From NCBI RefSeq assembly GCF_003474385.1, contig NZ_QUCY01000015.1, positions 1 to 64,000 on the forward strand: a DNA stretch of 64,000 nt, read 5' to 3'. The notes under the pieces are model-generated. The model had not been told where the DNA came from. It ran no database searches and saw nothing but the letters and a program-made list of their open reading frames with translations. This document shows positions 26,820-35,314 of this stretch, in pieces. Numbering within the stretch: the first letter of the stretch is position 1; every line of letters starts with the position of its first letter. The position numbers and the translations under genes were made by a program. This DNA comes from Senegalimassilia sp003474385 (lineage in GTDB: Bacteria; Actinomycetota; Coriobacteriia; Coriobacteriales; Eggerthellaceae).

Positions 26820-27579
26820 GTTTGACGACGTCGTATTCGGGTACGGCAACAGCCTTTTGTTCGACGGCTTTTCCGCGTCGTTTCCGAAAGGGAGCATCAG
26901 CTGCATCGTCGGGCCGAACGGCTGCGGGAAATCAACGCTTGCGAAACTTGCCATGGGGCTGGTAAAGCCGACGTCGGGGTGCGTGCGCGTTGCCGGGCGC
27001 GATGTGTCGTCGCTGGCTGCTCGCGATCGAGCGCGTCTTTTAGGCGTGTTAGTGCAGCAGCAAGAGGTGCCTATAATGACGGCGCGCGAGCTGGTGGTGT
27101 GCGGAAGGTTCCCGTGCTGCGGATCGTTTTCGCGCTTGAGCAGGGCAGATGAGGAATGCATCGATGAGGCGCTTTTGCTTGCCGGCGTGTCTGAGCTGCG
27201 CGATCGTTCGCTGCAGAGCTTGTCGGGCGGGCAGCGGCAGCGCGTGCGCATGGCTATGGTGCTGGCGCAAGATACGCCGACCGTGCTGCTTGACGAACCG
27301 ACGTCGTTCATGGACGTGGCGGCGTGTTTCGATATGGTGCGGCTGATTCGCCAGGTTCGGCAGCGCGGCAAGACGGTTATCGCGGTGATTCACGATTTGA
27401 ACTTGGCGCTTTCGGTTGCTGACCAGGTGTTCGTGATGGAGCGAGGGCGCTTAGCTGCGCAGGGCGAACCGGCGGATGGCTGCGTTCGTGCTGCTATCGA
27501 GCAGTCCTTCGGCGTGCGCTTGGAGCACGTGCAGACAAGTTACGGCACAGCCTGGGTTCCTTTCGAGTTGCGTGAATGA
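26806..27579 (+). CDS. ABC transporter ATP-binding protein (FecE/BtuD type)
   Basis: A 257-aa ATPase that powers the FecCD-type permease encoded just upstream, with a 14-bp overlap. Motifs are Walker A GPNGCGKSTL (about residue 38), the Q-loop region VLVQQQEVP, signature LSGGQRQRVRMA (about 140), Walker B TVLLDEPTSFMD and the H-loop VIHDLNLA. It is the last gene of the operon that starts with the radical SAM gene; an inverted repeat follows. Confidence 0.92.
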   Translation: MGDLEFDDVVFGYGNSLLFDGFSASFPKGSISCIVGPNGCGKSTLAKLAMGLVKPTSGCVRVAGRDVSSLAARDRARLLGVLVQQQEVPIMTARELVVCGRFPCCGSFSRLSRADEECIDEALLLAGVSELRDRSLQSLSGGQRQRVRMAMVLAQDTPTVLLDEPTSFMDVAACFDMVRLIRQVRQRGKTVIAVIHDLNLALSVADQVFVMERGRLAAQGEPADGCVRAAIEQSFGVRLEHVQTSYGTAWVPFELRE

Positions 27580-27592
27580 ATCTGCCTCCGCG

Positions 27593-27636
27593 GCGTTCTG
27601 GCTCGCCATCTTTTAATAGGTGGCGAGCTAGAACGC
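27593..27636. repeat. Inverted repeat after the ABC operon
   Basis: 16-nt arms (27593-27608 and 27621-27636) with one mismatch around a 12-nt loop that holds TTTT. No T-run follows the right arm, so it is either an atypical terminator or a protein site. It lies between the ABC operon and the NrfD/GntR operon. Confidence 0.5.
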
Positions 27637-27666
27637 TATGGGCACATTGGCTCATATAGTTGTGAA

Positions 27667-27679
27667 TTGTCGTGCGACA
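27667..27679. promoter_or_regulatory. GntR-type operator in the promoter of the NrfD-like operon
   Basis: TTGTCGTGCGACA, a palindrome (TGTCG-TG-CGACA) found again at 30201-30213 and, in a variant, at 30221-30233 in front of the molybdoenzyme operon. Here it lies between -35-like TTGTGA and the AT-rich ATATTC, 36 bp before the start codon. The GntR protein at 28643 is the obvious candidate binder. Confidence 0.6.
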
Positions 27680-27714
27680 GTGATATTCTTGCCGTGTTCA
27701 AGAAAGGCGGGCGC

Positions 27715-28626
27715 ATGACATTTAGCGGGCTGATAGCGGTATATCTATTCCTGGGCGGAACATCAGCGGGCGCATATGCTGTGTTGGCAATGCTGGATGT
27801 TGCGTGCACTATGTCGATATGGAATAGGCATGGTGGGCGTAATAGGACTTCTCATGCGCCGAAAATTTTGTGTGAATCAACATATCAACGCATAAGGAGA
27901 ATCGTGTATGGCGCGACGCTCTGCATTTTGATGCTGGGAGTGTTGTGTCTGATCGCTGATTTAGGTCGACCGGATGCGTTTTATTACTTGTTACTATATC
28001 CAACAAGCAGCTTGATTTCGATTGGTGCGCTCGCGCTGTCGCTGTTGATGGGAAGTTCGTTGGCGGCTTTCTGCGATGCGGCGTTTTCGCTGGGAGCGCA
28101 CGTGCGGCGTGCGCTGTGGGTCCTAAAAGCCGTGGGCATCCCCGTCGCGTTCGTGGTTATGGCATACACGGGAATGCTGCTGAAAAGCGTTGTCGCTGTG
28201 AAATTCTGGCAGACGATGTGGCTCCCGGTGCTATTCGTTCTGTCTGCGCTTTCGTGCGGCTGTGCGGTGATAATGTTTGCTATATGCTCATGTGAGGATC
28301 GTCGGGCCGTGCGGCAATGGGATGTCAAATTGCTGCGCTTTGATTTCGTGTTCGTGGTGCTCGAGCTCCTCGTGACGATACTGCTGTTTGCAAGCCTTGC
28401 CCCGGTAGCGAGCGCCGATATGCTGACAGGTAGACATTCGCAGCTATTTTGGGGCGGCTTTGTCTTATGTGCGCTACTATTACCGATAGTGATTGAAATG
28501 TTTTCCCTGATGAGTGGGCGACATTTGAGTGCTCCGGCAACGGCGTTCGCGTCGGTGCTCGTGCTTGTAGGAGGGCTATGCTTGCGATTGGTAATGGTGG
28601 CTGCAGGTGTGCAGCCCCTGGTGTGA
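27715..28626 (+). CDS. NrfD/DmsC-like membrane anchor protein
   Basis: A 303-aa integral membrane protein with eight or so hydrophobic segments. The first (TFSGLIAVYLFLGGTSAGAYAVLAMLD split over residues 2-28) is the typical opening of NrfD/PsrC quinone-reactive anchors, and LIADLGRPDAFYYL matches the conserved LGRP region. Such proteins move electrons between menaquinol and Fe-S/molybdoenzyme subunits. No catalytic partner sits in this operon, but the DmsCAB-like operon 2 kb downstream carries the same operator. The ATG at 27715 has AAAGGCGG upstream. Confidence 0.75.
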   Translation: MTFSGLIAVYLFLGGTSAGAYAVLAMLDVACTMSIWNRHGGRNRTSHAPKILCESTYQRIRRIVYGATLCILMLGVLCLIADLGRPDAFYYLLLYPTSSLISIGALALSLLMGSSLAAFCDAAFSLGAHVRRALWVLKAVGIPVAFVVMAYTGMLLKSVVAVKFWQTMWLPVLFVLSALSCGCAVIMFAICSCEDRRAVRQWDVKLLRFDFVFVVLELLVTILLFASLAPVASADMLTGRHSQLFWGGFVLCALLLPIVIEMFSLMSGRHLSAPATAFASVLVLVGGLCLRLVMVAAGVQPLV

Positions 28627-28642
28627 GACGGAAAGATTACGC

Positions 28643-29053
28643 GTGAAAGCGACAAAGGAAACGCCTTCGTTCGAATTTGACGAAAACAGCGACTTACCGC
28701 TGTGGGTTCAGCTACGAAACCGAATGGCATACCTCATTACATCGGGATTTTATAAACCGGGCGACAAATTGCCCACGGTGCGTAAGTACGCTGCCGATTT
28801 GCGCATTGCATACAACACGGTAAGCAAAGCGTACATGGGGTTGGAGCGCGATGGGTATGTGGCGACAGTTCGGGGCAGTGGCGTGTTCGTGAATGAACCG
28901 GGCGGCAATCAAAAAGGGGATGCGCAGGTCAATGCGCTCGCCGAAGATTTCATCAAAAGCTGCCTGGAGCAAGGAATGGCGTATGAAGACATCCCGAAAC
29001 TGGTGTCTGCGTGTGTGAGGAGGATGAAAAGGGGCCATGAAAACCAGAAATAA
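28643..29053 (+). CDS. GntR-family regulator, YtrA subfamily
   Basis: A 136-aa short regulator. The N-terminal GntR winged helix reads LPLWVQLRNRMAYLITSGFY, then PGDKLPTVRKYAADLRIAYN and VSKAYMGLERDGYV (residues about 15-75). The C-terminal tail is only about 50 aa, as in the YtrA subfamily, which lacks a large ligand domain. The GTG start at 28643 has GGAAAG upstream. It sits between the NrfD-like gene and the Band 7 gene and overlaps the latter by 17 bp. Palindromes TTGTCGTGCGACA at both flanking operon promoters are likely targets (inference). Confidence 0.85.
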   Translation: MKATKETPSFEFDENSDLPLWVQLRNRMAYLITSGFYKPGDKLPTVRKYAADLRIAYNTVSKAYMGLERDGYVATVRGSGVFVNEPGGNQKGDAQVNALAEDFIKSCLEQGMAYEDIPKLVSACVRRMKRGHENQK

Positions 29054-30005
29054 CGGCGAGAGGCTCGTTCCGGGGCAAAAAGATACGTATCGACGTTCTG
29101 AGATGGAATTCGGTGTTGCAGCCGACGCGTATCGCTCCGACCCTACGAAAAGAGCGACGCGAAATGGCGCTGTGATGATAACGATAGCCTTGGCTATCGT
29201 TGCATTTGCGTTGATGTTGGGAGCATCTGTGGTCTTGGCGTCCGGTTTGACGCTTACGGGCATTCTGCTTTCCACAGTAGTTGGCCTTGCTGTGCTTTCG
29301 TCGGTGCACGTCTGCATGGACTGGGAGCGTGCCGTGATCATGCGCCTGGGTCGATTTAATCGGCTTGCGGGCCCGGGTTTGTTTTTCACCATCCCATTGT
29401 TTGAATTCTGCACGTTGCGCGTTGATCAGCGCATGAATGCAACTCCGTTTGGCGCCGAAGAGGCGCTGACTAGTGATTTGGTGCCGCTTGACGTCGATGC
29501 CGTGCTGTTTTGGGTGGTTTGGGATCCCGAAAAGGCTTGTACTGAGGTCGAGGATTATCACTTTGCCGTAGCGCTTTCCGCGCAAACGGCATTGCGCGAT
29601 GCCATCGGTCGCGCATCGTTGTCGAATGTGGTTATGCGTCGTCATCAGCTTGATCAGGAACTGCGTGAGGCTGTTGAGGAAAAGGTATCCGATTGGGGTA
29701 TCTCTATCGTTTCGGTTGAAGTGCGCGACCTAATCATCCCCAAAGAGCTGCAGGGAGTTATGTCGTTGGAGGCTCAGGCGGAATGCCGCAAGAGCGCACG
29801 CATCACCCTTATGGAAGCGGAGCGCGACGTTTCTGAGATTCTTGATGAGGTTGCGCAAACGTATAACCATGACGAAGTGGCGCTTGCGCTGCGCAAGCTG
29901 CATTTGACGTACGAGGGCATGCAGGATAACGACAGTACGCTTGTAGTGCCAAGCGCATATAGCGAGGGCTTTAACGTAAAAGCCGATGAAAGCAAATCGC
30001 TATAA
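29037..30005 (+). CDS. SPFH/Band 7 (stomatin-like) membrane protein
   Basis: A 322-aa protein with two adjacent hydrophobic segments (about residues 45-90), then a Band 7/SPFH domain (ERAVIMRLGRFNRLAGPGLFF, DQRMNATPFGAEEALTSDLVPLDVDAVLFW in part, GISIVSVEVRDLIIPKELQ) and a helical tail. Stomatins organise membrane microdomains and often partner with NfeD, which is absent here. It overlaps the GntR gene by 17 bp, and AAAAGGGG serves as ribosome site. Its placement in an operon with a quinone-type anchor suggests a role in assembling or stabilising the respiratory complex, which is inference. About 210 bp without a gene follow, up to the operators. Confidence 0.85.
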   Translation: MKTRNNGERLVPGQKDTYRRSEMEFGVAADAYRSDPTKRATRNGAVMITIALAIVAFALMLGASVVLASGLTLTGILLSTVVGLAVLSSVHVCMDWERAVIMRLGRFNRLAGPGLFFTIPLFEFCTLRVDQRMNATPFGAEEALTSDLVPLDVDAVLFWVVWDPEKACTEVEDYHFAVALSAQTALRDAIGRASLSNVVMRRHQLDQELREAVEEKVSDWGISIVSVEVRDLIIPKELQGVMSLEAQAECRKSARITLMEAERDVSEILDEVAQTYNHDEVALALRKLHLTYEGMQDNDSTLVVPSAYSEGFNVKADESKSL

Positions 30006-30200
30006 CTCCTTACTTACTTCCTTGGCCTGCTTGGTTGGGGCTGGCTGTGTGACGGCGTGTGCGACAGTTATGTAAGAAAAGATCGAGGGTCTGTTGTCCG
30101 ACGGGCGGTATCTAAGGTGTAAATTACCAGGTCGATTACGCTTTTAGCTGACTGGTTGAGATAATTGCTATTCTCAAAATAAAATAAATACACTACGAAA

Positions 30201-30246
30201 TTGTCGTGCGACACTATTGATTGTCTCACGACAATTTTGCTATAAA
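30201..30246 (+). promoter_or_regulatory. Promoter of the molybdoenzyme operon with two GntR-type operators
   Basis: -35 TTGATT (30217-30222), 18-nt spacer, -10 TATAAA (30241-30246). One palindrome, TTGTCGTGCGACA (30201-30213), lies just upstream of the -35. A second, TTGTCTCACGACA (30221-30233), overlaps the -35 and spacer. Their centres are 20 bp apart, about two helical turns, which suits co-operative repression. Confidence 0.7.
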
Positions 30247-30416
30247 TGCGGATGGAGGGTTCAGCTGATTTCCGACAATCATATTCAGCCTCCTGTTTTC
30301 TTCGTGCGTATTCGCATATCTCGCGGAAAAAGCAGGAGAACGCAGAACGTGCGGGCGAGGTGCGTTTTGCGAGAGGCGCGTCCTACTGCGGGCGCAAGGA
30401 AATAGAGGAGGGAAAC

Positions 30417-31187
30417 ATGGGTCTCGAATCCCTGTTTGCATTCACGCTGCTGGGAGGTATGGCTGCGGGTGCGTACGTGTTTGAAACGTGCTTTGCCCGT
30501 AAGCGCTCGGGCAATCGCCCCTGGCTTTTGCCCCTGGTCGTAGTTGCTTTGTTCGCCATCGGCATGATTGCCGCTTCTACGCATGTGCAGAGCATCCCGC
30601 GTGCAATGGGCTCGTTGACAAGCGGAACCGTTAACTTTGCGTCTGGCATGGTGCGCGAGGTTGCCGTTTCCGGCGTGTTCTTCGTGCTGGCTCTTATCGA
30701 CATGATTATCGCGTTCGTGAAAAAGGACAGCCCCTTTGCGCTGCGCGTGGTGACGGCCGTGGTTGCCGTGGCATGCATGGTGCTTATGGGCACTGCGTAT
30801 ATCGACGTGTTCGGCAATGCGGTGTGGACGAACGCTCCTGCTACCGTGCTGAGCTTTGTGGCTGGTGACCTGGCCATGGGTTTGGGCCTGTGCGCCGCGC
30901 TTGGTGCTGCGAATCTGTCTGAAAAGCCCGTTGCATACACGATGATTGCTGTTGACGTGGTGCTGGCCATCGGTCTGGCGCTTGAGGTTGCGGTCTTTTC
31001 GGCTGTTGGCATAAGCCCGGTTATGCAGGTGGTCGGCCTGGTGGTTGCGCCTGTCGCTTCTGCTGTGTTGACGCTGATGGCTTCCAAATTCGCAAACAAG
31101 CAGACGCTTGCGATCGTCGTGTGCGCTGCTCTGGTTATCGGCGTCGCCGTCGCCCGTTACGCATTTTACGCGACGTGCGCGCTGTAA
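30417..31187 (+). CDS. DmsC-like membrane anchor subunit
   Basis: A 256-aa membrane protein with about eight hydrophobic segments, opening with MGLESLFAFTLLGGMAAGAY. It resembles the DMSO reductase anchor DmsC, which holds the catalytic dimer to the membrane and oxidises menaquinol. The ATG at 30417 has GAGGAGGG upstream. It is the first gene of the operon with the catalytic subunit (31209), Fe-S subunit (33858), chaperone (34539) and a radical SAM protein (35315). Two GntR-type operators lie in its promoter, about 170 bp upstream of the start codon. Confidence 0.78.
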   Translation: MGLESLFAFTLLGGMAAGAYVFETCFARKRSGNRPWLLPLVVVALFAIGMIAASTHVQSIPRAMGSLTSGTVNFASGMVREVAVSGVFFVLALIDMIIAFVKKDSPFALRVVTAVVAVACMVLMGTAYIDVFGNAVWTNAPATVLSFVAGDLAMGLGLCAALGAANLSEKPVAYTMIAVDVVLAIGLALEVAVFSAVGISPVMQVVGLVVAPVASAVLTLMASKFANKQTLAIVVCAALVIGVAVARYAFYATCAL

Positions 31188-31208
31188 GGAACGAAGGGGG
31201 ATATAACC

Positions 31209-33833
31209 GTGAATTCCAATAACATTTCCCGTCGAGGTTTCCTGGGCGCTTCTGCCGTCGTCATGGCGGGTGTGGCCGGCCTGACCGCAACTGGTTGCTC
31301 TGCGGAATCAAGTCTCGAGGCCGTCGACAAGCACGAGCTGCCTGTCGATCCGGCAAAGGGTGGCGAATGGATTTCCGCAGCCTGCTGGCACAACTGCGGT
31401 GGCCGCTGCATGAACAAGGTCATGGTCAAGGACGGCGCCGTTGTTCGTCAGAAGACTGATGACACGCACGAGGATTCCATTGAGTATCCGCAGCAGCGCG
31501 GTTGCGTGCGCGGTAAAACCCAGCAGCAGCAGTGCTTCGGCGCTGACCGTATTCTTCATCCGCTCAAGCGCAAGGGTTGGCAGCCTGGCGGTGGCGAGAA
31601 GTCCAACGGCCAGATGCGTGGCAAGGACGAGTGGGAAGTCATCAGCTGGGACGAAGCCATTAAGCTTGCATCCGAGGAAATCAAGCGCATTTCCGACGAG
31701 TACGGCCCCACGGGTTTTTATTGCAAGGCGAACAACACCACGCTCAATGTCCTTTCCGGTTACGTGCGCGGATGGGATACCACGTCGCATGGCACGTATA
31801 CGCTTGACGTGACGAAGATGGGTCTTCCGACTACGGACTGCGGTACGGGTGATGCGGATACGGCAAACGATCGCTTTGACCTTGAAAACGCCGAGTACAT
31901 TATCATGTGGTCGTCCAATCCTGCTTGGTCTGCCGCCGGTACGCCTATCAACTATTGGATGGCTGCGCGCGACAAGGGCACCAAGTTCGTATCCATCGAC
32001 CCGCTGTACAACGCGTCCGCCCAGATGCTTGATGCTGAGTGGGTTCCCGTTCGCACCGGCACGGACATGGCGCTTATGTTCGCTATCGCCTATGAAATGC
32101 TTCGCCTTGACGAGGAAAAGGGAGGCATCATCGATTGGGACTTCATCCATAAGTACACGGTTGGTTTCGACTCCGAGAGCATGCCTGAGGATAAGACCAT
32201 CGATGAGAACCTTAAGGACTACATCCTTGGCAAGTACGACGGCACGCCTAAGACGCCGGAATGGGCAGAGCCGATCTGCGGCGTGAAGCCTGAGCAGGTC
32301 ACCGAGCTGGCTCAGATTATGGCAAAGAGTAACAAGGTCATGATTCTGCACAACTATGGTATGGCTCGCTGCAACGGTGCCGAAATGCTGCCGCAGCTGT
32401 TGATCGCCTTGGGCGCCATGGGCGGTCATATGGGCAAGTCCGGTCATGCAACGGCTAGCGCATATCACGCAAACGCCGGCAATGGCGGTGCTCGACTGAT
32501 TTCCGCCGGTGCCGCAAAGATGCCGAAGACGACCAATCCGGTTACCACGGGCGTTCGCCAGCCTCAGATGTATGAGATCATCAAGAATGGCGGCGGCCAC
32601 ACGCAGGACGTTTCCAATGCGTACGGCTCCTTCCACAAGCCTAATCCTACGGAGCTTGGTCCCATCAAGTGCATCTATCATATGACCGATGCCGTCCTGC
32701 AGACGTCTTTGAACCAGAAAGAGGGCATCGAGGCCCACCGCGCGGTTGACTTCGTGTTGACGTTGGCGCAGTTCATGACCACGAACGCTCGCTATTCCGA
32801 CATCATTTTGCCGGTTACGACCGAGTGGGAGCGTTGCGGCGGTTTCGGCGACTACAACAACCGTGAATACCTGCCGTTCTACACTCGCGTGACGCAGCCG
32901 CTTGGCGAGGCGAAGACCGACCAGGAAATCGGCGAGCTGCTGATTGCGGGCGTCGGCAAGGATCCCAAGCTTGCTTATGGCAAGACCGAGGATCAGCAAC
33001 TGTACGAGAAGATTGCCGGCTGCAAGGTCATGGGCGATGACGGTAAAATGAAGACGTTGGTCACGCTGACGGCCGATGATATCAAAAGCCTCAACGCCGA
33101 AGGCACGCCGCAGGAAGGCATCATCACGTTGAAGGAGCTGAAGGAAAACGGCGGTTATCAGTTCCCGCGCAAGCGCGGTGACAAGCACGGCCACATCGGC
33201 TACCAGAAGTTCGTCGATGATCCTGAGGCAAACCCGTTGAAGAGCAAGTCGGGCAAGCTGGAGATTTACTGCCAGGCTCGCTACGACCTGATGGCGTCGT
33301 TCGGCTTCCCTGGAATCGAACAGTACAAGCCGTACCCGACCTATGTCGTTCCGTGCACGGGCTACGAGTCCACGTTCAAGGACGGGAAAATCGGCGGCGA
33401 AAAGGGCGAGTATCCGTTCCTGATGTTCAACCCGCACTACCTGCGTCGTTCGCATACCGTGTTCGACAACTGCCCGTGGCTGCGCGAGGCGTGGGCAAAC
33501 CCGGTGTTCCTGGCTCGTAGCGATGCGGAGAGCCTGGGCATCAAAGACGGTGACACGGTGCTGCTGAGCTCGCCGTATGGCAAGGGCCTGCGCAACGCTG
33601 CCGTTATGGACGTGTTGATGCCTGGCATGGTCGGCGTGCCCCATGGCGCATGGGTTGACGTCGATGAAGAGACCGGCATCGATATGGCTGGCTCCGACAA
33701 CTATCTGATCGGTAGCGAGTACAGTGGCATGGGCGTGTCTGGTTACAACAACCAGATCTGCAATGTCGAGAAGTACACCGGCGCTTCGCTTGGCCGCGAC
33801 TGCGACAAGCCGGCTCGCTGGAGTGCAAACTAG
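31209..33833 (+). CDS. DMSO-reductase-family molybdopterin oxidoreductase, Tat-exported
   Basis: An 874-aa catalytic subunit binding bis-MGD. The N-terminus has the twin-arginine signal SRRGFLG, a hydrophobic stretch and then TATGC, so the mature form may be a lipoprotein on the outer face. The [4Fe-4S] ligands are in ACWHNCGGRCMNK and GCVRGK (residues about 57-100). The C-terminal molybdopterin-binding domain (GIKDGDTVLLSSPYG, LMPGMVGVPHG) is intact. Eggerthellaceae carry many such enzymes with diverse acceptors (sulfoxides, N-oxides, catechols); the substrate here cannot be told from sequence. The GTG start has AAGGGGG upstream. Confidence 0.9.
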   Translation: MNSNNISRRGFLGASAVVMAGVAGLTATGCSAESSLEAVDKHELPVDPAKGGEWISAACWHNCGGRCMNKVMVKDGAVVRQKTDDTHEDSIEYPQQRGCVRGKTQQQQCFGADRILHPLKRKGWQPGGGEKSNGQMRGKDEWEVISWDEAIKLASEEIKRISDEYGPTGFYCKANNTTLNVLSGYVRGWDTTSHGTYTLDVTKMGLPTTDCGTGDADTANDRFDLENAEYIIMWSSNPAWSAAGTPINYWMAARDKGTKFVSIDPLYNASAQMLDAEWVPVRTGTDMALMFAIAYEMLRLDEEKGGIIDWDFIHKYTVGFDSESMPEDKTIDENLKDYILGKYDGTPKTPEWAEPICGVKPEQVTELAQIMAKSNKVMILHNYGMARCNGAEMLPQLLIALGAMGGHMGKSGHATASAYHANAGNGGARLISAGAAKMPKTTNPVTTGVRQPQMYEIIKNGGGHTQDVSNAYGSFHKPNPTELGPIKCIYHMTDAVLQTSLNQKEGIEAHRAVDFVLTLAQFMTTNARYSDIILPVTTEWERCGGFGDYNNREYLPFYTRVTQPLGEAKTDQEIGELLIAGVGKDPKLAYGKTEDQQLYEKIAGCKVMGDDGKMKTLVTLTADDIKSLNAEGTPQEGIITLKELKENGGYQFPRKRGDKHGHIGYQKFVDDPEANPLKSKSGKLEIYCQARYDLMASFGFPGIEQYKPYPTYVVPCTGYESTFKDGKIGGEKGEYPFLMFNPHYLRRSHTVFDNCPWLREAWANPVFLARSDAESLGIKDGDTVLLSSPYGKGLRNAAVMDVLMPGMVGVPHGAWVDVDEETGIDMAGSDNYLIGSEYSGMGVSGYNNQICNVEKYTGASLGRDCDKPARWSAN

Positions 33834-33857
33834 AGCTGCGGAAGAGGAGAGTGAATC

Positions 33858-34436
33858 ATGAGCGTTGGATTCTATTTGGACCAAAGCCGCTGCACTGGTT
33901 GCCGCGCTTGTCAGGTTGTGTGCAAGGACAAGAACCGTCTTGAGGTTGGCACGCTGTATCGCGAGGCGCATTCCTACACGGTTGGCGAGTTCCCGAAGGT
34001 GCAGGGCTTTAGCTACACGTTTAGCTGCAATCACTGCGAGGACCCTGTTTGCCTGAAGAATTGCCCGACGGGCGCCATTTACAAGGCTGCCGACGGCACG
34101 GTGATTCAGGATCAGAGCAAGTGCATCGGCTGTCGCATGTGTGTGATGAGCTGCCCGTATGGCCAGCCGAAGTACTTCCCGGAAAAGGGTGTTTCCGGTA
34201 AGTGCGACGGCTGCTATGGCCTGCGTCAAGAGGGCTCCCAGCCTGCTTGCGTGGCTGGCTGCCCGAACCGTGCGCTTGATTTTGGCGACATGGATGAGCT
34301 GCGCGCGAAGTATGGTAGCGACTTGGATAACGGTAGCATCGTGGTGCTGCCCTCGCCCGAGGAAACGCATCCGAACGTCTTGATTAAGGCGAAGGACTGC
34401 GCGTTTAGCCAGGAAGCGCGTGAGCTGACCTGGTAA
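33858..34436 (+). CDS. DmsB-like [4Fe-4S] electron-transfer subunit
   Basis: A 192-aa ferredoxin-like subunit with four Cys clusters: CTGCRACQVVC, CNHCEDPVCLKNCP, CIGCRMCVMSCP and CDGCYGLRQEG..ACVAGCP. These are the four [4Fe-4S] sites of the DmsB/NrfC family that wire the anchor to the molybdenum site. There is no signal peptide, so it would be co-exported with the Tat-bearing catalytic subunit. A ribosome site GGAAGAGGAG precedes the ATG. A terminator-like hairpin follows, before the chaperone gene. Confidence 0.92.
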   Translation: MSVGFYLDQSRCTGCRACQVVCKDKNRLEVGTLYREAHSYTVGEFPKVQGFSYTFSCNHCEDPVCLKNCPTGAIYKAADGTVIQDQSKCIGCRMCVMSCPYGQPKYFPEKGVSGKCDGCYGLRQEGSQPACVAGCPNRALDFGDMDELRAKYGSDLDNGSIVVLPSPEETHPNVLIKAKDCAFSQEARELTW

Positions 34437-34446
34437 TAGGTTGATT

Positions 34447-34488
34447 GCCGCCGCATCGCGCTGTTTGCTCGATGCGGCGGTTTTGTTT
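34447..34488 (+). terminator. Terminator-like hairpin inside the molybdoenzyme cluster
   Basis: Stem GCCGCCGCATCG/CGATGCGGCGG(T) with an 11-nt loop, followed by TTTTGTTT. It separates the three structural genes from torD and the radical SAM gene and may lower their expression. Confidence 0.75.
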
Positions 34489-34538
34489 CAGGTTCGTTGT
34501 GCCGCGCCCTGGATGGCGACGGCGCAGAAGGAGCGGGG

Positions 34539-35291
34539 ATGGACAGCAAAGACGAGGAAAATCGCATTGCCATGACGCTGGCACGCCGTGCGTATTTATA
34601 TGGCGCCTTTCATGTGGTGTTCGGCGGCGGAGTGCATGAGGCGTCAGCTGCGCAGCTTTTCGGCGAGAGCACGGCAGGCGCGTTGACGTGGCTTGCCGGT
34701 AAGGTGGCCGCTGATGAGGGGCTTTCGGAGAAGAACGTGGGCCTTTCCCTCCGCACGATGACCGAGTGCGTTGCCGAAGCGGTTGCGTGCGTGGGTGAAC
34801 ATAGCGAAGGGGATGCGGTTTCCAAGGCGACAGTGGCCATGGAAGAAGATTTCCCCACGTTGTTTCAGGTTCCTGGCGATAGCTACGTTCGACCCTGGGA
34901 GTCTCCGTATACCAGTACCGACGGCATGCTGTTTAGGGGAAGCACGCTTGATGTTCGGTCGTTCTATCATCAAGCGGGTTTCAGGCTACAGGCCGAGCAG
35001 CATTTTCCCGACGATCACATTTCCGCGATGATGGATTTTATGGCGCGTATGAGTCAGTGCGTTTATGAGGCGTATGCTGACGGACGCGATGAGGATGCGG
35101 CGAAGACGCTTCGTACCCAGAGCGACTTTCTGCGGAATCATGTGCTGACGTGGGTCGATGCGTTCGCTGATGAGGTGATTCGCAAAGATATCCGTGCGTA
35201 TTACGCTGCGTTTGCAGGTGCTATGGCGGCGTTTGCGCATGTTGACGCTGCGCATGTTGAGAAGTTGGCGACGGAGCTTTCGGCTGAGTAG
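34539..35291 (+). CDS. TorD/DmsD-family molybdoenzyme chaperone
   Basis: A 250-aa all-helical cytoplasmic chaperone. The family pattern is visible as YVRPWESPYTSTDGMLFRGS followed by PDDHISAMMDFMARM (about residues 165-180) and the C-terminal WVDAFADEVI region. TorD-like proteins bind the Tat signal of their partner and hold it until cofactor is inserted; the partner here should be the enzyme at 31209. The ATG at 34539 is chosen for its AAGGAG upstream. Confidence 0.85.
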   Translation: MDSKDEENRIAMTLARRAYLYGAFHVVFGGGVHEASAAQLFGESTAGALTWLAGKVAADEGLSEKNVGLSLRTMTECVAEAVACVGEHSEGDAVSKATVAMEEDFPTLFQVPGDSYVRPWESPYTSTDGMLFRGSTLDVRSFYHQAGFRLQAEQHFPDDHISAMMDFMARMSQCVYEAYADGRDEDAAKTLRTQSDFLRNHVLTWVDAFADEVIRKDIRAYYAAFAGAMAAFAHVDAAHVEKLATELSAE

Positions 35292-35314
35292 CGTTTTGCT
35301 TTAAGGGGGGATTT

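Noticed and set aside
31308..34370. 1020-codon minus-strand frame
   Set aside because: It is antisense to the molybdoenzyme and Fe-S subunit genes, has no family motifs and mirrors their codon pattern.
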